Part shown: in pieces, positions 55,319 through 64,000 of the stretch | Layout: each line of letters begins with the position of its first letter | Numbering within the stretch: position 1 is the first letter of the stretch | Source of the DNA: Alkalinema sp. FACHB-956 | GTDB lineage: Bacteria; Cyanobacteriota; Cyanobacteriia; Leptolyngbyales; Leptolyngbyaceae | Assembly (NCBI RefSeq): GCF_014697025.1 | Contig: NZ_JACJRC010000022.1 | Location: 1 to 64,000, forward strand | Length of the DNA stretch: 64,000 bases | Direction of reading: 5' to 3' | The notes under the pieces: model-generated | Database searches by the model: none | Told to the model about the DNA's origin: nothing | Seen by the model: only the letters and a program-made list of their open reading frames with translations | Position numbers and translations under genes: made by a program

Positions 55319-58072
55319 ATGGTTATCTCGATCTCGGCAAATCCTAGCGTTTCTCTACATTTAGGCAATTTACTGCACCGAATTAACCACCAGATTCGGA
55401 AATCCATGGATCTGGTCACCATTCTGGATGCAACTGCCACAGAGTTACAAAGATTCTTGGAGATCGATCGCCTCAAAATTTACCAATTCCATGGCGATGG
55501 CAGTGGCAAAGTCGTGGCGGAAGCCCTGGGAGCAGAACAGCGCTTACCGACTCTGTACGGCTTAAACTTTCCAGCGGATGATATTCCACCCGAGATTCGC
55601 CAGCTTTTTATCGCAGCCAAAGTAAGAACGGTGGTCGATGTTTCATCCCGCGAAATTGGGCAAAGCTGCCTGCGCGATCCACAAACCGGGGAACTGCAAG
55701 CAGAAGATTGGCACTTTCGCCCCTTGGATCCGTGTCATGCAGAATATTTAACCGCCATGGGCGTGAAGTCTTCCCTGGTGGCTCCGATTCTGCATCAGGA
55801 TCACCTCTGGGGTCTGATTGTCGCTCACCATGCTGACCCAAAACGGCTGGCCACAGAGCAGATTGAAGGGGTGCAACTGGTGGTTGACCAAGTGTCGATC
55901 GCGATCGCCCAAGCCACCTTAGTGCAACAAGCCCAGGAAAAAGCCTCGCGGGAATCGGCGCTCCGACGCATTACGAACTTTCTCTATTCCTCTACCCAGA
56001 TTGAACTTCAAGCAGCCCTCGAGGAAACCATTAAGGCCTTTCAGGGAACTGGCGGACGTTTATTTATTCGACCTGGCGTGTTGACGCAGGCGTCAGATCT
56101 GGCTTCGACCCATCAGGTCATGGAAGCCATGGTCTACACTTGGGGCTTACAACCCGATCAACAATTCTCTCCCCTCTCCAATATGGAGGAATGCCATGGG
56201 CTACAACAACACTTCGCGACGGGCGAGGGGCTAGCTTGGGCAATCAATGACATCTTTCAAGTTCCTGTACTGCGAACGATTCAGCCCCTATTCCATACCA
56301 CCTCCATTCGTAGTTTGTTGATTATTCCCTTAATTGCAAGACAACGGCTGCTTGGGTACTTAACCGTTTTTCGCAATAGCTTTGAAACCGAAACTCTGTG
56401 GGCCGGAGAATTTAATCCCGATCAGCGACAATTCTATCCCCGTCAGTCCTTTGAAATTTGGCGACAGTCTCGCACCAATCAAGTGCACTCCTGGACAGAC
56501 AGTGATGTAGAACTATCACAAGTGATTGGCAATCAATTTTCCGCTGCGATCGAACAATATGAACTCTACCAAAAGCTACAAATCCTCAACGCAAGCCTTG
56601 AACAGCAGGTAGAACTTCGCACCGCTGAATTGCAAGAAACGACGGATGATTTACAACAGGTAACGGATCAACAACACATTCTTTTTGAAGTGGTGACTCG
56701 CATTCGTGAGTCACTGGATTTGCAAACGATGTTCCAAACCACGACTCAAGAAATCTGTCAGGCATTGCAAGCCGAACGTGTTGCCCTTTACCAGTTTCAT
56801 CCAGACTGGAGTGGTCGTTTTGTGGGGGAATATGTTGTATCCGGTTGGAGAAAGTTAGTCGAACAAGACTCCGGCATCACGATCGAAGATACCTATCTCC
56901 AAGAAACCCAAGGAGGACGATATCGGAATCACGAATTTTGGGTTGTTAACAATGTTCAGCAGGTTGGGCTTGCCGACTGTCATATAGAGCTATTACAGCA
57001 TTTCCAGGCTCAGTCCTTTGTCATTGTCCCAATTTTTATGGGACAAGATTTGTGGGGACTGCTGGGTGCCTATCAAAACTCGCAGCCTCGTGAATGGGAA
57101 GAGTCGGAAGTCAAATTTCTCGTTCAAATTGCAGCCCATCTAGGAGTGGCCATTCAGCAAGCAAGTCTTTTGACACAGACACAACAGCAAGCAACGGAAT
57201 TAGAAAATGCCTTAGCAGAACTCAAGCAGACCCAAACCCAACTGATCCAAACCGAAAAGATGTCTAGTTTAGGGCAGTTAGTGGCGGGGGTGGCCCATGA
57301 AATCAATAATCCGGTGAATTTTATCCATGGCAATATTCGTCATGTGAGCGATTATGCAGACGATCTGCTCAATTTGTTGAAACTCTATCAACAGGAGCAT
57401 CCCATTGCCAGCGATCGGATTCAGGATTGTCTTCAGTCTGTGGATTTAGATTTCCTCGTGGAGGATTTACCCAAGACCTTAAATTCCATGAAGATTGGGA
57501 CAGAACGGATTCGACAAATTGTCTTGGCTCTACGCAATTTCTCACGGCTGGATCAAGCGGAAATTAAACCCGTAGATCTCCATGAAGGGTTAGAGAGTAC
57601 GCTGATGATGGTGCAACATCGTCTTAAAGGCCAGTGTGATCATCTCCCTATCCAAATCGTGAAGTCCTATGGGGGCTTACCTGAGGTGGAATGCTGCGCA
57701 GGGGCCATCAATCAGGTCTTTATGCACCTGTTGAGCAATGCGATCGAGGCGATCGAGGAAAAAAGGCGGCATCTGTCGTTAGAAGAACGGGCCTTGTATT
57801 TGAGTACGATTGAAATTCGGACAGAAGTTGTGAATGACGATCGCGTCGCCATTCATATTGCTGATAATGGGCAGGGAATTGCTAAGGAAATTCAACAATT
57901 GATTTTCGATCCCTTCTTTACGACCCGTCCCGTTGGCCAAGGCACAGGTTTAGGGCTCTCCATCAGCTACCAGGTCATTACAGAACAACATGCAGGGAGT
58001 GTGACTTATACATCGGATTGGGAACGGGGCAGCGAGTTTACGATCGAATTACCCATTACCTTCCATGGGTAG
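55319..58072 (+). CDS. Multi-GAF sensor histidine kinase with two Cys-His (phytochrome/cyanobacteriochrome-type) GAF domains
   Basis: A 917-residue soluble kinase. GAF1 (about 20-200) reads FPADDIPPEIRQLFIAAKVR and FRPLDPCHAEYLTAMGVKSS, with Cys139-His140 at the bilin-attachment position of phytochrome-like GAF domains. GAF2 (about 215-415) has SIRSLLIIPLIARQRLLGYL and no cysteine there. A coiled coil (about 420-450) leads to GAF3 (about 455-615), where VGLADCHIELLQHFQAQSFV and WGLLGAYQN again show Cys554-His555 at the cyanobacteriochrome position. Then comes the kinase: QTEKMSSLGQLVAGVAHEIN with His660, NQVFMHLLSNAIEAIE (N box), ADNGQGI (G1), IFDPFFTTRPVGQGTGLGLS (F and G2). Light-sensing is inferred from the two Cys-His pairs; bilin binding must be tested. 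No response regulator gene is adjacent. Confidence 0.85.
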   Translation: MVISISANPSVSLHLGNLLHRINHQIRKSMDLVTILDATATELQRFLEIDRLKIYQFHGDGSGKVVAEALGAEQRLPTLYGLNFPADDIPPEIRQLFIAAKVRTVVDVSSREIGQSCLRDPQTGELQAEDWHFRPLDPCHAEYLTAMGVKSSLVAPILHQDHLWGLIVAHHADPKRLATEQIEGVQLVVDQVSIAIAQATLVQQAQEKASRESALRRITNFLYSSTQIELQAALEETIKAFQGTGGRLFIRPGVLTQASDLASTHQVMEAMVYTWGLQPDQQFSPLSNMEECHGLQQHFATGEGLAWAINDIFQVPVLRTIQPLFHTTSIRSLLIIPLIARQRLLGYLTVFRNSFETETLWAGEFNPDQRQFYPRQSFEIWRQSRTNQVHSWTDSDVELSQVIGNQFSAAIEQYELYQKLQILNASLEQQVELRTAELQETTDDLQQVTDQQHILFEVVTRIRESLDLQTMFQTTTQEICQALQAERVALYQFHPDWSGRFVGEYVVSGWRKLVEQDSGITIEDTYLQETQGGRYRNHEFWVVNNVQQVGLADCHIELLQHFQAQSFVIVPIFMGQDLWGLLGAYQNSQPREWEESEVKFLVQIAAHLGVAIQQASLLTQTQQQATELENALAELKQTQTQLIQTEKMSSLGQLVAGVAHEINNPVNFIHGNIRHVSDYADDLLNLLKLYQQEHPIASDRIQDCLQSVDLDFLVEDLPKTLNSMKIGTERIRQIVLALRNFSRLDQAEIKPVDLHEGLESTLMMVQHRLKGQCDHLPIQIVKSYGGLPEVECCAGAINQVFMHLLSNAIEAIEEKRRHLSLEERALYLSTIEIRTEVVNDDRVAIHIADNGQGIAKEIQQLIFDPFFTTRPVGQGTGLGLSISYQVITEQHAGSVTYTSDWERGSEFTIELPITFHG

Positions 58073-58138
58073 GTCAACCCGATGGAGACAACGTAGTAAT
58101 CTCGATAGAGACAACTCAATACAGTCAACTTCAAATAC

Positions 58139-58187
58139 AACCCATTCCAGCAATGAGCCTACAATTAACGCATCGCTGGAATGGGTT
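58139..58187. terminator. Bidirectional hairpin between convergent genes
   Basis: AACCCATTCCAGC (58139-58151) pairs perfectly with GCTGGAATGGGTT (58175-58187), a 13-bp stem over a 23-base loop, lying 66 bases after the kinase stop. The T-tract is short (GGGTTTATC), so it may act more as a stabiliser than a strong terminator. Confidence 0.65.
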
Positions 58188-58252
58188 TATCGATTCAGGG
58201 GACTCTACTCCCCCGCCCCCCGAAAGTGAATTCTCCGTCCAAGGACAGGGGA

Positions 58253-58302
58253 TTTGTGAGGGACATTTTTGTGAGGGATATATTTGTGAGGGACATTTTT
58301 GT
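58253..58302. repeat. 15-bp tandem repeat between the kinase and the double ATPase
   Basis: TTTGTGAGGGACATT-type units start at 58253, 58268 and 58283 with small changes in the second, and a decayed fourth at 58298. Confidence 0.85.
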
Positions 58303-58347
58303 TTATTGAACTCACGTGATATTCACAACTGGGTCGCCACCTTCGTT

Positions 58348-60249
58348 CTATCCTGCTTTTTGCTGGCGTTCCTGTTGGCGTTCGCGAATTTGTTCCAGCG
58401 TGCCCACCGGAATTGCCTGGATGAGCGTTTTCGTATATTCCTGTTGGGGGGATTCGTAAATCCGATCGGCAACATCCATTTCCTCGATTCTGCCACGATT
58501 CATCACCATAATGCGATCGCTCATGAATTTGACAACGCTGAGGTCATGGGAAATAAAAACATACGTTAGGCCAAATTCCTCTTGAAGCTCTTTCAATAAA
58601 TTCAACACTTGCGCTTGAACTGAGACATCCAAAGCGGAAACAGATTCATCACAGATAATAAATCGAGGATTCATCGCCAACGATCGGGCAATACAAATCC
58701 GTTGTCGCTGTCCTCCGGAAAATTGATGGGGATAGCGGGTCATGGCATCTGCCGACAAACCTACTCGGTTTAGCAGATAACTAGCACGATCGCGAAATTC
58801 ACGGCTATTTTTACCACCAAAAATCTTCATCGGTTCCATAACCGCTTCCCCGATACTCATGCGTGGATCGAGGGAACTGAAAGGATTTTGGAAAATGATT
58901 TGCATTTCCTTGCGCAATTGCCGGAGCGCATTGGGCTTTAATGCCAGAATATCTTGGCCATCGAACAGAATTTTACCCGACTGTGCATTGACCAATCGCA
59001 GAAGTGTTCTTGCTAGCGTTGTTTTACCACAACCGGACTCACCCACCAATCCCAGGGTTTCCCCAGGATAGATATCAAAAGAGACATCATTGACCGCCAT
59101 CATATAGTGCTGGGTTCGCCCCAACACACCTTTGATGGGATAAGCAACCCGCAAATTTTGTACCGATAGCAGCGGGGGTTGCGATCGCAGAGCCTGCAAG
59201 CGATCGTGTTTTTCCGCTGGTGTCACTTCTGGGAGGGTTTGTAAAACCTGATCCACATTGACCTGTCGGGCTTCAATGCGTCGCTCCCCGGTTTCCGTGG
59301 TCACAACTTCCATGAAATCGGAGACGGTGGGCAATACTTTGAACGAGCGATCGGGGCGAGGCCGACAGGTTAACAATCCTTGGGTGTAGGGATGGCGCGG
59401 CTGTTCAAACAGATCTGCTACAGCCCCGTATTCAACAATTTTGCCTTCATACATCACCGCAACTTGATCGGCAATTTCGCCGATGAGACCCAAATCATGG
59501 GTGATAAAAATCATGCCCATGCCCCGGCGATCGCGCAATTCCCGCAGCAATTCCAGCACCTGGGCTTGAATGGTGACATCCAGCGCCGTTGTCGGTTCAT
59601 CTGCAATCAACAGCGCAGGATTACAGGAAATTGCCATGGCAATCATGACCCGCTGCAACTGTCCACCGGACATTTGGTGAGGATAGCGATTGAGCAGGGC
59701 TTCCTTTTGCCGATTCATAGCGCGATCGATTTCCCTCACCCCGTCCGTCAGCAACTGTTCCCGCAGATCATGGTCACTGGGCAGCAAGCGCACTTCCTGG
59801 AGCAGGGACACAGCTCGACGACGGGCTTCCGCTTCTCCGACCTGTTGGTGGAGTTGGATTGCTTCGGTCAGTTGGAACCCGATCGTATGAACCGGATTGA
59901 GGGAACTCATCGGTTCCTGGAAAATCATGGCAATCCGTCCACCCCGCAGGTCTCGTAGCTGCTGGGGCGCAATTTTTAATAAATCAATCTGGCGATCGCC
60001 CTCCTGAAACCAAATTTCTCCGGCTGTCACCTTTCCCGGTGGGCTGGGTACCAACCCCATCACCGCTAAGGAGGTGACCGATTTTCCGGATCCTGACTCG
60101 CCCACAATGCCCAGGGTTTGTCCCGGCAAGACCTGAAAGGAAATCCCATCCACCGCATTAATCACAGTAGGGGCATTGCCTTTGCCAGAACTGGCCTCGG
60201 TGGTGAACTGTACTTGCAGATTGCGAACATCCAGGATGGGTTGAGTCAT
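58348..60249 (-). CDS. Dipeptide/oligopeptide-type ABC transporter, two fused ATP-binding domains (DppD-DppF/GsiA-like)
   Basis: A 633-residue protein with two complete ATPase domains. The first (about 5-275) has Walker [26 protein letters not shown], signature [14 protein letters not shown] and Walker [15 protein letters not shown]; the second (about 345-610) has [41 protein letters not shown] and [14 protein letters not shown], where the usual Glu after DE is followed by S. HPYTQGLL and [11 protein letters not shown] are the oligopeptide-type C-terminal signatures. Fusion of the DppD and DppF halves is known in GsiA and in several cyanobacteria. No permease or binding-protein gene is near, so its partners lie elsewhere. 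The ATG at 60249 ([15 protein letters not shown]) is preferred to a TTG at 60270. Confidence 0.93.
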   Translation of the reverse strand: MTQPILDVRNLQVQFTTEASSGKGNAPTVINAVDGISFQVLPGQTLGIVGESGSGKSVTSLAVMGLVPSPPGKVTAGEIWFQEGDRQIDLLKIAPQQLRDLRGGRIAMIFQEPMSSLNPVHTIGFQLTEAIQLHQQVGEAEARRRAVSLLQEVRLLPSDHDLREQLLTDGVREIDRAMNRQKEALLNRYPHQMSGGQLQRVMIAMAISCNPALLIADEPTTALDVTIQAQVLELLRELRDRRGMGMIFITHDLGLIGEIADQVAVMYEGKIVEYGAVADLFEQPRHPYTQGLLTCRPRPDRSFKVLPTVSDFMEVVTTETGERRIEARQVNVDQVLQTLPEVTPAEKHDRLQALRSQPPLLSVQNLRVAYPIKGVLGRTQHYMMAVNDVSFDIYPGETLGLVGESGCGKTTLARTLLRLVNAQSGKILFDGQDILALKPNALRQLRKEMQIIFQNPFSSLDPRMSIGEAVMEPMKIFGGKNSREFRDRASYLLNRVGLSADAMTRYPHQFSGGQRQRICIARSLAMNPRFIICDESVSALDVSVQAQVLNLLKELQEEFGLTYVFISHDLSVVKFMSDRIMVMNRGRIEEMDVADRIYESPQQEYTKTLIQAIPVGTLEQIRERQQERQQKAG

Positions 60250-60382
60250 AGCGGCTACGAAGGTGAACAACTCCAGACTAGCTTATTTGCCATCTTACAG
60301 GAGGACTCCTCTATTCAGGTGCTCTCCGGTTGCAGTGGAGAGTGAATTTATTCCAGGTAAGTTGAGTGAAGTCGCCGCCGGA

Positions 60383-60434
60383 GATGACTTTGGGAGTTCT
60401 GTCCTTATGCAGGGGCAGAACTCCCAAAGTCATC
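60383..60434. repeat. 19-bp inverted repeat spanning the stop codon of the giant repeat protein gene
   Basis: GATGACTTTGGGAGTTCTG (60383-60401) is the exact complement of CAGAACTCCCAAAGTCATC (60416-60434). The loop of 14 bases contains the TAA stop (60405-60407) of the minus-strand gene. No T-tract follows on either strand. Confidence 0.9.
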
Positions 60435-63400
60435 AAATCCTTCTATCCGCCAGTTCAAGTCTGAGTAGCTGGGTAGAACGATCGCACTACCGTAGTTAAC
60501 CCCATTCATGTACCACACTTGAGTAGAGCCAGTACCAGGATTCACCCAGAAAACATCCAAAAATCCATCCCGATTAAAGTCGCGAATGCCCTGAATTTGC
60601 CAATTTCCACTGGGTGCTGGCTTCACACGATAGGACTGAACCAAATTAAAGCCGTTCATTGTCCAGATAGCTACATCTTGGGTCGAGGAATTAAACCAGA
60701 GAAGGTCTACTCGACCATCTTTGTTAAAATCACCAATTGATTCAATACGCCATGCAATATCTGCCACTGATGGTAAGTTGATGCTTTGTAGATAGCTAAA
60801 TCCATTCATTTTCCAAATCGCTGTCTGCCCAGTGCGGTAATTGCGCCAGAGGATGTCAGGTTTACGATCGAGGTCAAAGTCCGCAATACCTTCAATTTGC
60901 CACGACAGATCGGCAACCGTGATCAGAGTGTGACTTCGAACATAGCGATCGCGATTCATTTCCCAAATGCCAACTTGGCCAGTAGAGCGATTTTGCCAAA
61001 GGATATCAAGATCTCCATCCCCATCGAAATCTGTCGCCCCTTGGACTTTCCAGCTTACATCGGTTACCTGAGGAATGTTAAATGTGGCAGTCACAAGCTG
61101 CGTATTGTTCATGATCCAAAAGCCACTAGATCCCGTGCGCTGATTGCGCCAGAAAATGTCAACTTTTCCATCCCCATTAAAGTCACCCGTCAATTCAGCC
61201 TTCCAACTCAAATCATCAATTCGAAAAACGTTAAATGCTTGATTAAAGGTGGAACTATCAACTGTCCAAATATAGGTTTCACCCGTTTTAGAATCTCGCC
61301 ACAGGATATCAGCATTTCCATCAGTACCAAAATCACTCAAACCGGCAATCGACCAACCGCTAGGTGCATTCGGTAGCACAACCGCCACTCCATAGGCATC
61401 GCGATTCATATACCACAGTGCGACTTCCTGGGTTTGCTGATTTTGCCACAGGAGATCCGAGCTACCATCTTTATTAAAGTCTGAAATCCCCTTAATCTCC
61501 CACTGAGCTTCAGGAACCCTAAACAATTTGGTACTGCTAACGAACCGACCGTTATTCATGATCCAAATCCCATTTTCTCCAGTGCGGTAGTTGCGCCAGA
61601 GGATATCAGACTTAAGATCGCCATTGAAGTCCGCAATTCCTGCAATTTTCCAGGACAGATCCGGAACCGATAGCAAATCAACGGGTTGCAAACGAATTCC
61701 AGTCGCATCAGGGCGAATCAACCAATCGGCCATCGCCCCTGTAAGTTGATTTCGCCAAACAATATCAGTCACCTTATCGCCATCTAGATCACCGACGCTT
61801 TCAACAACCCAATCACCATTCCCAATTGTGAGCAGGCCATAACCGTTAGCGACGACAGTGCCATTCATAGCCCAGACTTGTACTGCACCCACTTGCGTTT
61901 GACGCCAAAGAATATCAACCCGTCCATCACCTGTAAAGTCTCCAATGCCTTCAATCTTCCAATTAGTATCCGCAACAGTTGGTAGAAGTACATCTTCAAC
62001 ATAGCTGGTTCCGTTCATTCGCCAAATCAAATTGGCTCCAGTGAAGAGGTTACGCCAGAGAATATCAGCATCTCCATCTCCATCAAAATCTGCCGTACCC
62101 TGAACTTGCCAATTGGAGTTGCCAATAGATTTGTTGAGGTTATATTGGTTGACCGAGGGAGTTTGATTGATCTGCCAAAAGACAACATCACCTGTATTGG
62201 TATTCCGCCACAAAAGATCGGTATTGCCATCAAGAGAGATATTAGTTGCCATATTAGCTGCATCATCGTTAATAATTAAACCGTTGGCAGAAGCTGTACC
62301 AATTGTTGCTCCAGAGGCATTACTTAACTGGACGGAGAAGTTCTCATCAGACTCAGTAACCGTATCTCCCTTGACATCGATCGTAATGACCTTAGAAGTC
62401 TCACCCGTAGCAAAGGTCAATGTTCCTGCTTTTTGGACATAGTCGTTATTCGCGATCGTTGCTGTCCCATCTACGGTTGTATAGTTCACCGTCACTGGAG
62501 TCGTCGCAGCCTGGGAAAGATTGACGGTAAATGTAAAGGCTTTGGTGCCGCTGTTACCTTCAGTTTGCGCCGCGTTAGTCGGTACAATGCTCAGACTGGG
62601 GGACGGGGCAACATCATCATTTTGAATAATTCCATCTTGGCTGGCGGTCCCGATCGTCACACCGACAGGATTCTTCAGTTGTACCTTAAAGGTTTCATTC
62701 GATTCGACTTTCGTATCTCCATTTACCGTAATACTAAACGTCTTTGTCGTTTCACCTGCATTAAAGGTCAGACGGCCATTACTCACTGCAAGATAGTCAT
62801 TATCCGCGATCGTTGCAGTGCCATCGATCGTGTCATAGTCAACAGTCACAGTCGAAGTGGCTGCTTGGGATAAGGTTGCTGTAAACGTATAGGTCGTTGT
62901 TCCTGCATTGCCCTCATTTTGGCTAATCGCAGTCATTCCTAGGGAGACAGTGGGTAACTGTCCGTTGGTAGAGTCGTCATTAGAAATGGTTGCAAAGGCT
63001 GAAAGGACATCAATCTTAGCGTTAGTTGGGTTGCTCAAGTTCAGCGAGAAGTCCTCATCCGCTTCAACAGTATCATCTCCACGAATGGTCACATTGACGG
63101 TTTTACTCGTTTCCCCAGGTGCAAAGGTGAGAGAACCTGACACTGGCACATAATCATTGCCTACTGAAGTGGCCGTCCCATCCACCGTTTCATAGGTAAC
63201 GGTCACAGGTTGTGTAGCAGCACTGGACAACGAAATTGTAAAGGTCACAGTTTTTGTGGTTCCAGTATTCCCTTCAACCACAGTATTCGGCGTGGCAATG
63301 ACGGAAAGCCCGGGTAATGGGGCAGCATCATCGTTGACAATTTCACCCGTTGCTTCGGTGCTTCCCAAGAGTGCATTTTGAGGATTACTGAGTTGGAGTT

Positions 63401-64000
63401 TGAACGTTTCATTCGCTTCAAAACTGGGATCCCCAAACACTTCGATCGTCACGGTTTTAGTCGTTTCACCGGCAGCAAAAATTAGTGTACCGGCCTTGCC
63501 ACCATAGTCTGCGGATAGACCAGCACTCACGGCTGTACCATCGACGGTGGCATATTGTACTGAGACCTGTTGCGTAGTGGGTTGATCTAGCTGGATAGTG
63601 AATTGGTAGAACTGGCTACTGCTATTACCTTCCGATTTAGAAACTAAGGTTGGAGTGACAGAAATTCTCGGGACAACGGGAGCATCATCATCGGTAATGG
63701 TTCCGGTACTCGCCAGTGTTGCAGCTCCACCCGTGAAGGTGGCGTTACTAGCACCACTGAGTTGAACTTGGAAGGTTTCATTGGCTTCCGGTGTTGTGTC
63801 TCCAGCAACTTGAACGGTAATGTTTTTACTAGTTTCGCCAGGATTGAACGTTAACGTCCCCGTATTTGCTGTGTAGTCCGATCCCGCAGTGGCTGTCCCA
63901 TCCTGGGTCGTATAGTTAACAGTGACAATTTCACTGGAGGGGTTTGACAAATTGATGGTGAAGACTGCAGGTGTATTACCACTATTGCCTTCCGCTGTAG
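60405..64000 (-). CDS. Giant surface/exported protein: Calx-beta domains followed by FG-GAP/VCBS repeats (5' end outside window)
   Basis: The frame is open to the window end; about 1198 C-terminal residues are visible. The first part has five Calx-beta domains (first partial), each with an EGNSG opening, TVNYTT/VDGTAT, a NNDYxx..GTLTFxxGETSK core and NDD at the end; these are Ca2+-binding beta-sandwiches. From about 62250 downward twelve repeats of about 50 residues follow, each with an F-x-D/NGDG-DILWRN loop and a TG..-IW-MNG half (for example DFDGDGDADILWRN). The aspartate loops resemble Ca2+-binding FG-GAP/VCBS blades, so a beta-propeller-like adhesin or exoprotein is likely. The chain ends shortly after the last repeat in DDFGSSAPA. 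The N-terminal secretion signal cannot be seen. Confidence 0.9.
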   Translation of the reverse strand, partial: TAEGNSGNTPAVFTINLSNPSSEIVTVNYTTQDGTATAGSDYTANTGTLTFNPGETSKNITVQVAGDTTPEANETFQVQLSGASNATFTGGAATLASTGTITDDDAPVVPRISVTPTLVSKSEGNSSSQFYQFTIQLDQPTTQQVSVQYATVDGTAVSAGLSADYGGKAGTLIFAAGETTKTVTIEVFGDPSFEANETFKLQLSNPQNALLGSTEATGEIVNDDAAPLPGLSVIATPNTVVEGNTGTTKTVTFTISLSSAATQPVTVTYETVDGTATSVGNDYVPVSGSLTFAPGETSKTVNVTIRGDDTVEADEDFSLNLSNPTNAKIDVLSAFATISNDDSTNGQLPTVSLGMTAISQNEGNAGTTTYTFTATLSQAATSTVTVDYDTIDGTATIADNDYLAVSNGRLTFNAGETTKTFSITVNGDTKVESNETFKVQLKNPVGVTIGTASQDGIIQNDDVAPSPSLSIVPTNAAQTEGNSGTKAFTFTVNLSQAATTPVTVNYTTVDGTATIANNDYVQKAGTLTFATGETSKVITIDVKGDTVTESDENFSVQLSNASGATIGTASANGLIINDDAANMATNISLDGNTDLLWRNTNTGDVVFWQINQTPSVNQYNLNKSIGNSNWQVQGTADFDGDGDADILWRNLFTGANLIWRMNGTSYVEDVLLPTVADTNWKIEGIGDFTGDGRVDILWRQTQVGAVQVWAMNGTVVANGYGLLTIGNGDWVVESVGDLDGDKVTDIVWRNQLTGAMADWLIRPDATGIRLQPVDLLSVPDLSWKIAGIADFNGDLKSDILWRNYRTGENGIWIMNNGRFVSSTKLFRVPEAQWEIKGISDFNKDGSSDLLWQNQQTQEVALWYMNRDAYGVAVVLPNAPSGWSIAGLSDFGTDGNADILWRDSKTGETYIWTVDSSTFNQAFNVFRIDDLSWKAELTGDFNGDGKVDIFWRNQRTGSSGFWIMNNTQLVTATFNIPQVTDVSWKVQGATDFDGDGDLDILWQNRSTGQVGIWEMNRDRYVRSHTLITVADLSWQIEGIADFDLDRKPDILWRNYRTGQTAIWKMNGFSYLQSINLPSVADIAWRIESIGDFNKDGRVDLLWFNSSTQDVAIWTMNGFNLVQSYRVKPAPSGNWQIQGIRDFNRDGFLDVFWVNPGTGSTQVWYMNGVNYGSAIVLPSYSDLNWRIEGFDDFGSSAPA

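Overview
This window is chromosomal DNA of a cyanobacterium. The evidence is photosystem I subunits (PsaD, PsaK), the cyanobacterial split of the RNA polymerase beta-prime subunit into RpoC1 and RpoC2, the NtcA co-activator PipX next to PipY, SepF, the small cyanobacterial families DUF1815 and DUF2839, and very frequent HIP1 octamers (GCGATCGC) inside genes and spacers. The genus cannot be fixed from the sequence. Most genes are housekeeping, separated by unusually long spacers full of short tandem repeats, intrinsic terminators and gene relics.

Layout. 0-6.6 kb: the edge of an IS1-type element, an SH3-domain protein and an M15 carboxypeptidase (cell-wall theme), a second SH3 protein, a membrane protein that looks like a PlsY-type segment joined to a degenerate PEP-synthase-type domain, a Uma2-family protein, a DUF72 protein and a rhomboid protease. 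6.8-8.0 kb: a complete ISAs1-like insertion sequence whose transposase is split at a run of eight A. 8-15.7 kb: trpE, psaD, a cyclic-nucleotide-domain protein, an MFS exporter, and proC-sepF. 16.7-23.7 kb: pipX-pipY, an epoxide-hydrolase-like protein, DUF1815, DUF2839, a DinG-like helicase homologue without a canonical Walker A lysine, a lipoprotein and a conserved hypothetical. 24.3-26.1 kb: a KimA-like potassium importer. 26.3-37.4 kb: the information-processing cluster rpsT-tatD-rpoB-rpoC1-rpoC2 on the minus strand. 37.5-43.8 kb: hisD, a universal stress protein, a pseudogene patch (Uma2 relic, broken retropepsin), ilvE, and purA-rplY. 44.2-49.5 kb: comEC, tRNA-Ser(CGA), an amine-oxidase relic, speD, a methyltransferase and psaK. 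49.6-53.9 kb: a complete CUT1 sugar ABC importer (binding protein, two permeases, ATPase). 54.3-64 kb: a membrane protein, a three-GAF histidine kinase with two Cys-His bilin-type motifs, a fused Dpp/Opp-type double ATPase, and the C-terminal part of a very large Calx-beta/FG-GAP repeat protein that continues past the window.

How the genes work together. rpsT, tatD, rpoB, rpoC1 and rpoC2 are co-oriented and probably largely co-transcribed, ending at a strong hairpin shared with the convergent KimA gene. pipX-pipY links carbon/nitrogen signalling (PII, NtcA) with PLP homeostasis; sepF-proC follow downstream as in many cyanobacteria. trpE, hisD, ilvE, proC, purA and speD cover amino-acid, purine and polyamine synthesis. 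The four sugar-transporter genes can form a working importer by themselves. The peptide-type double ATPase has no permease genes beside it here.

I found no defence island, CRISPR array, secondary-metabolite cluster or prophage. The less ordinary content is: the PlsY/PPDK-type fusion, the dual Cys-His GAF kinase, the split transposase, the retropepsin broken exactly in its DTGA motif, a duplicated terminator element flanking that relic, a five-residue periodic tail on SpeD, a 19-bp stem over the stop codon of the giant repeat protein, and a family of unrelated short tandem repeats placed in many spacers.
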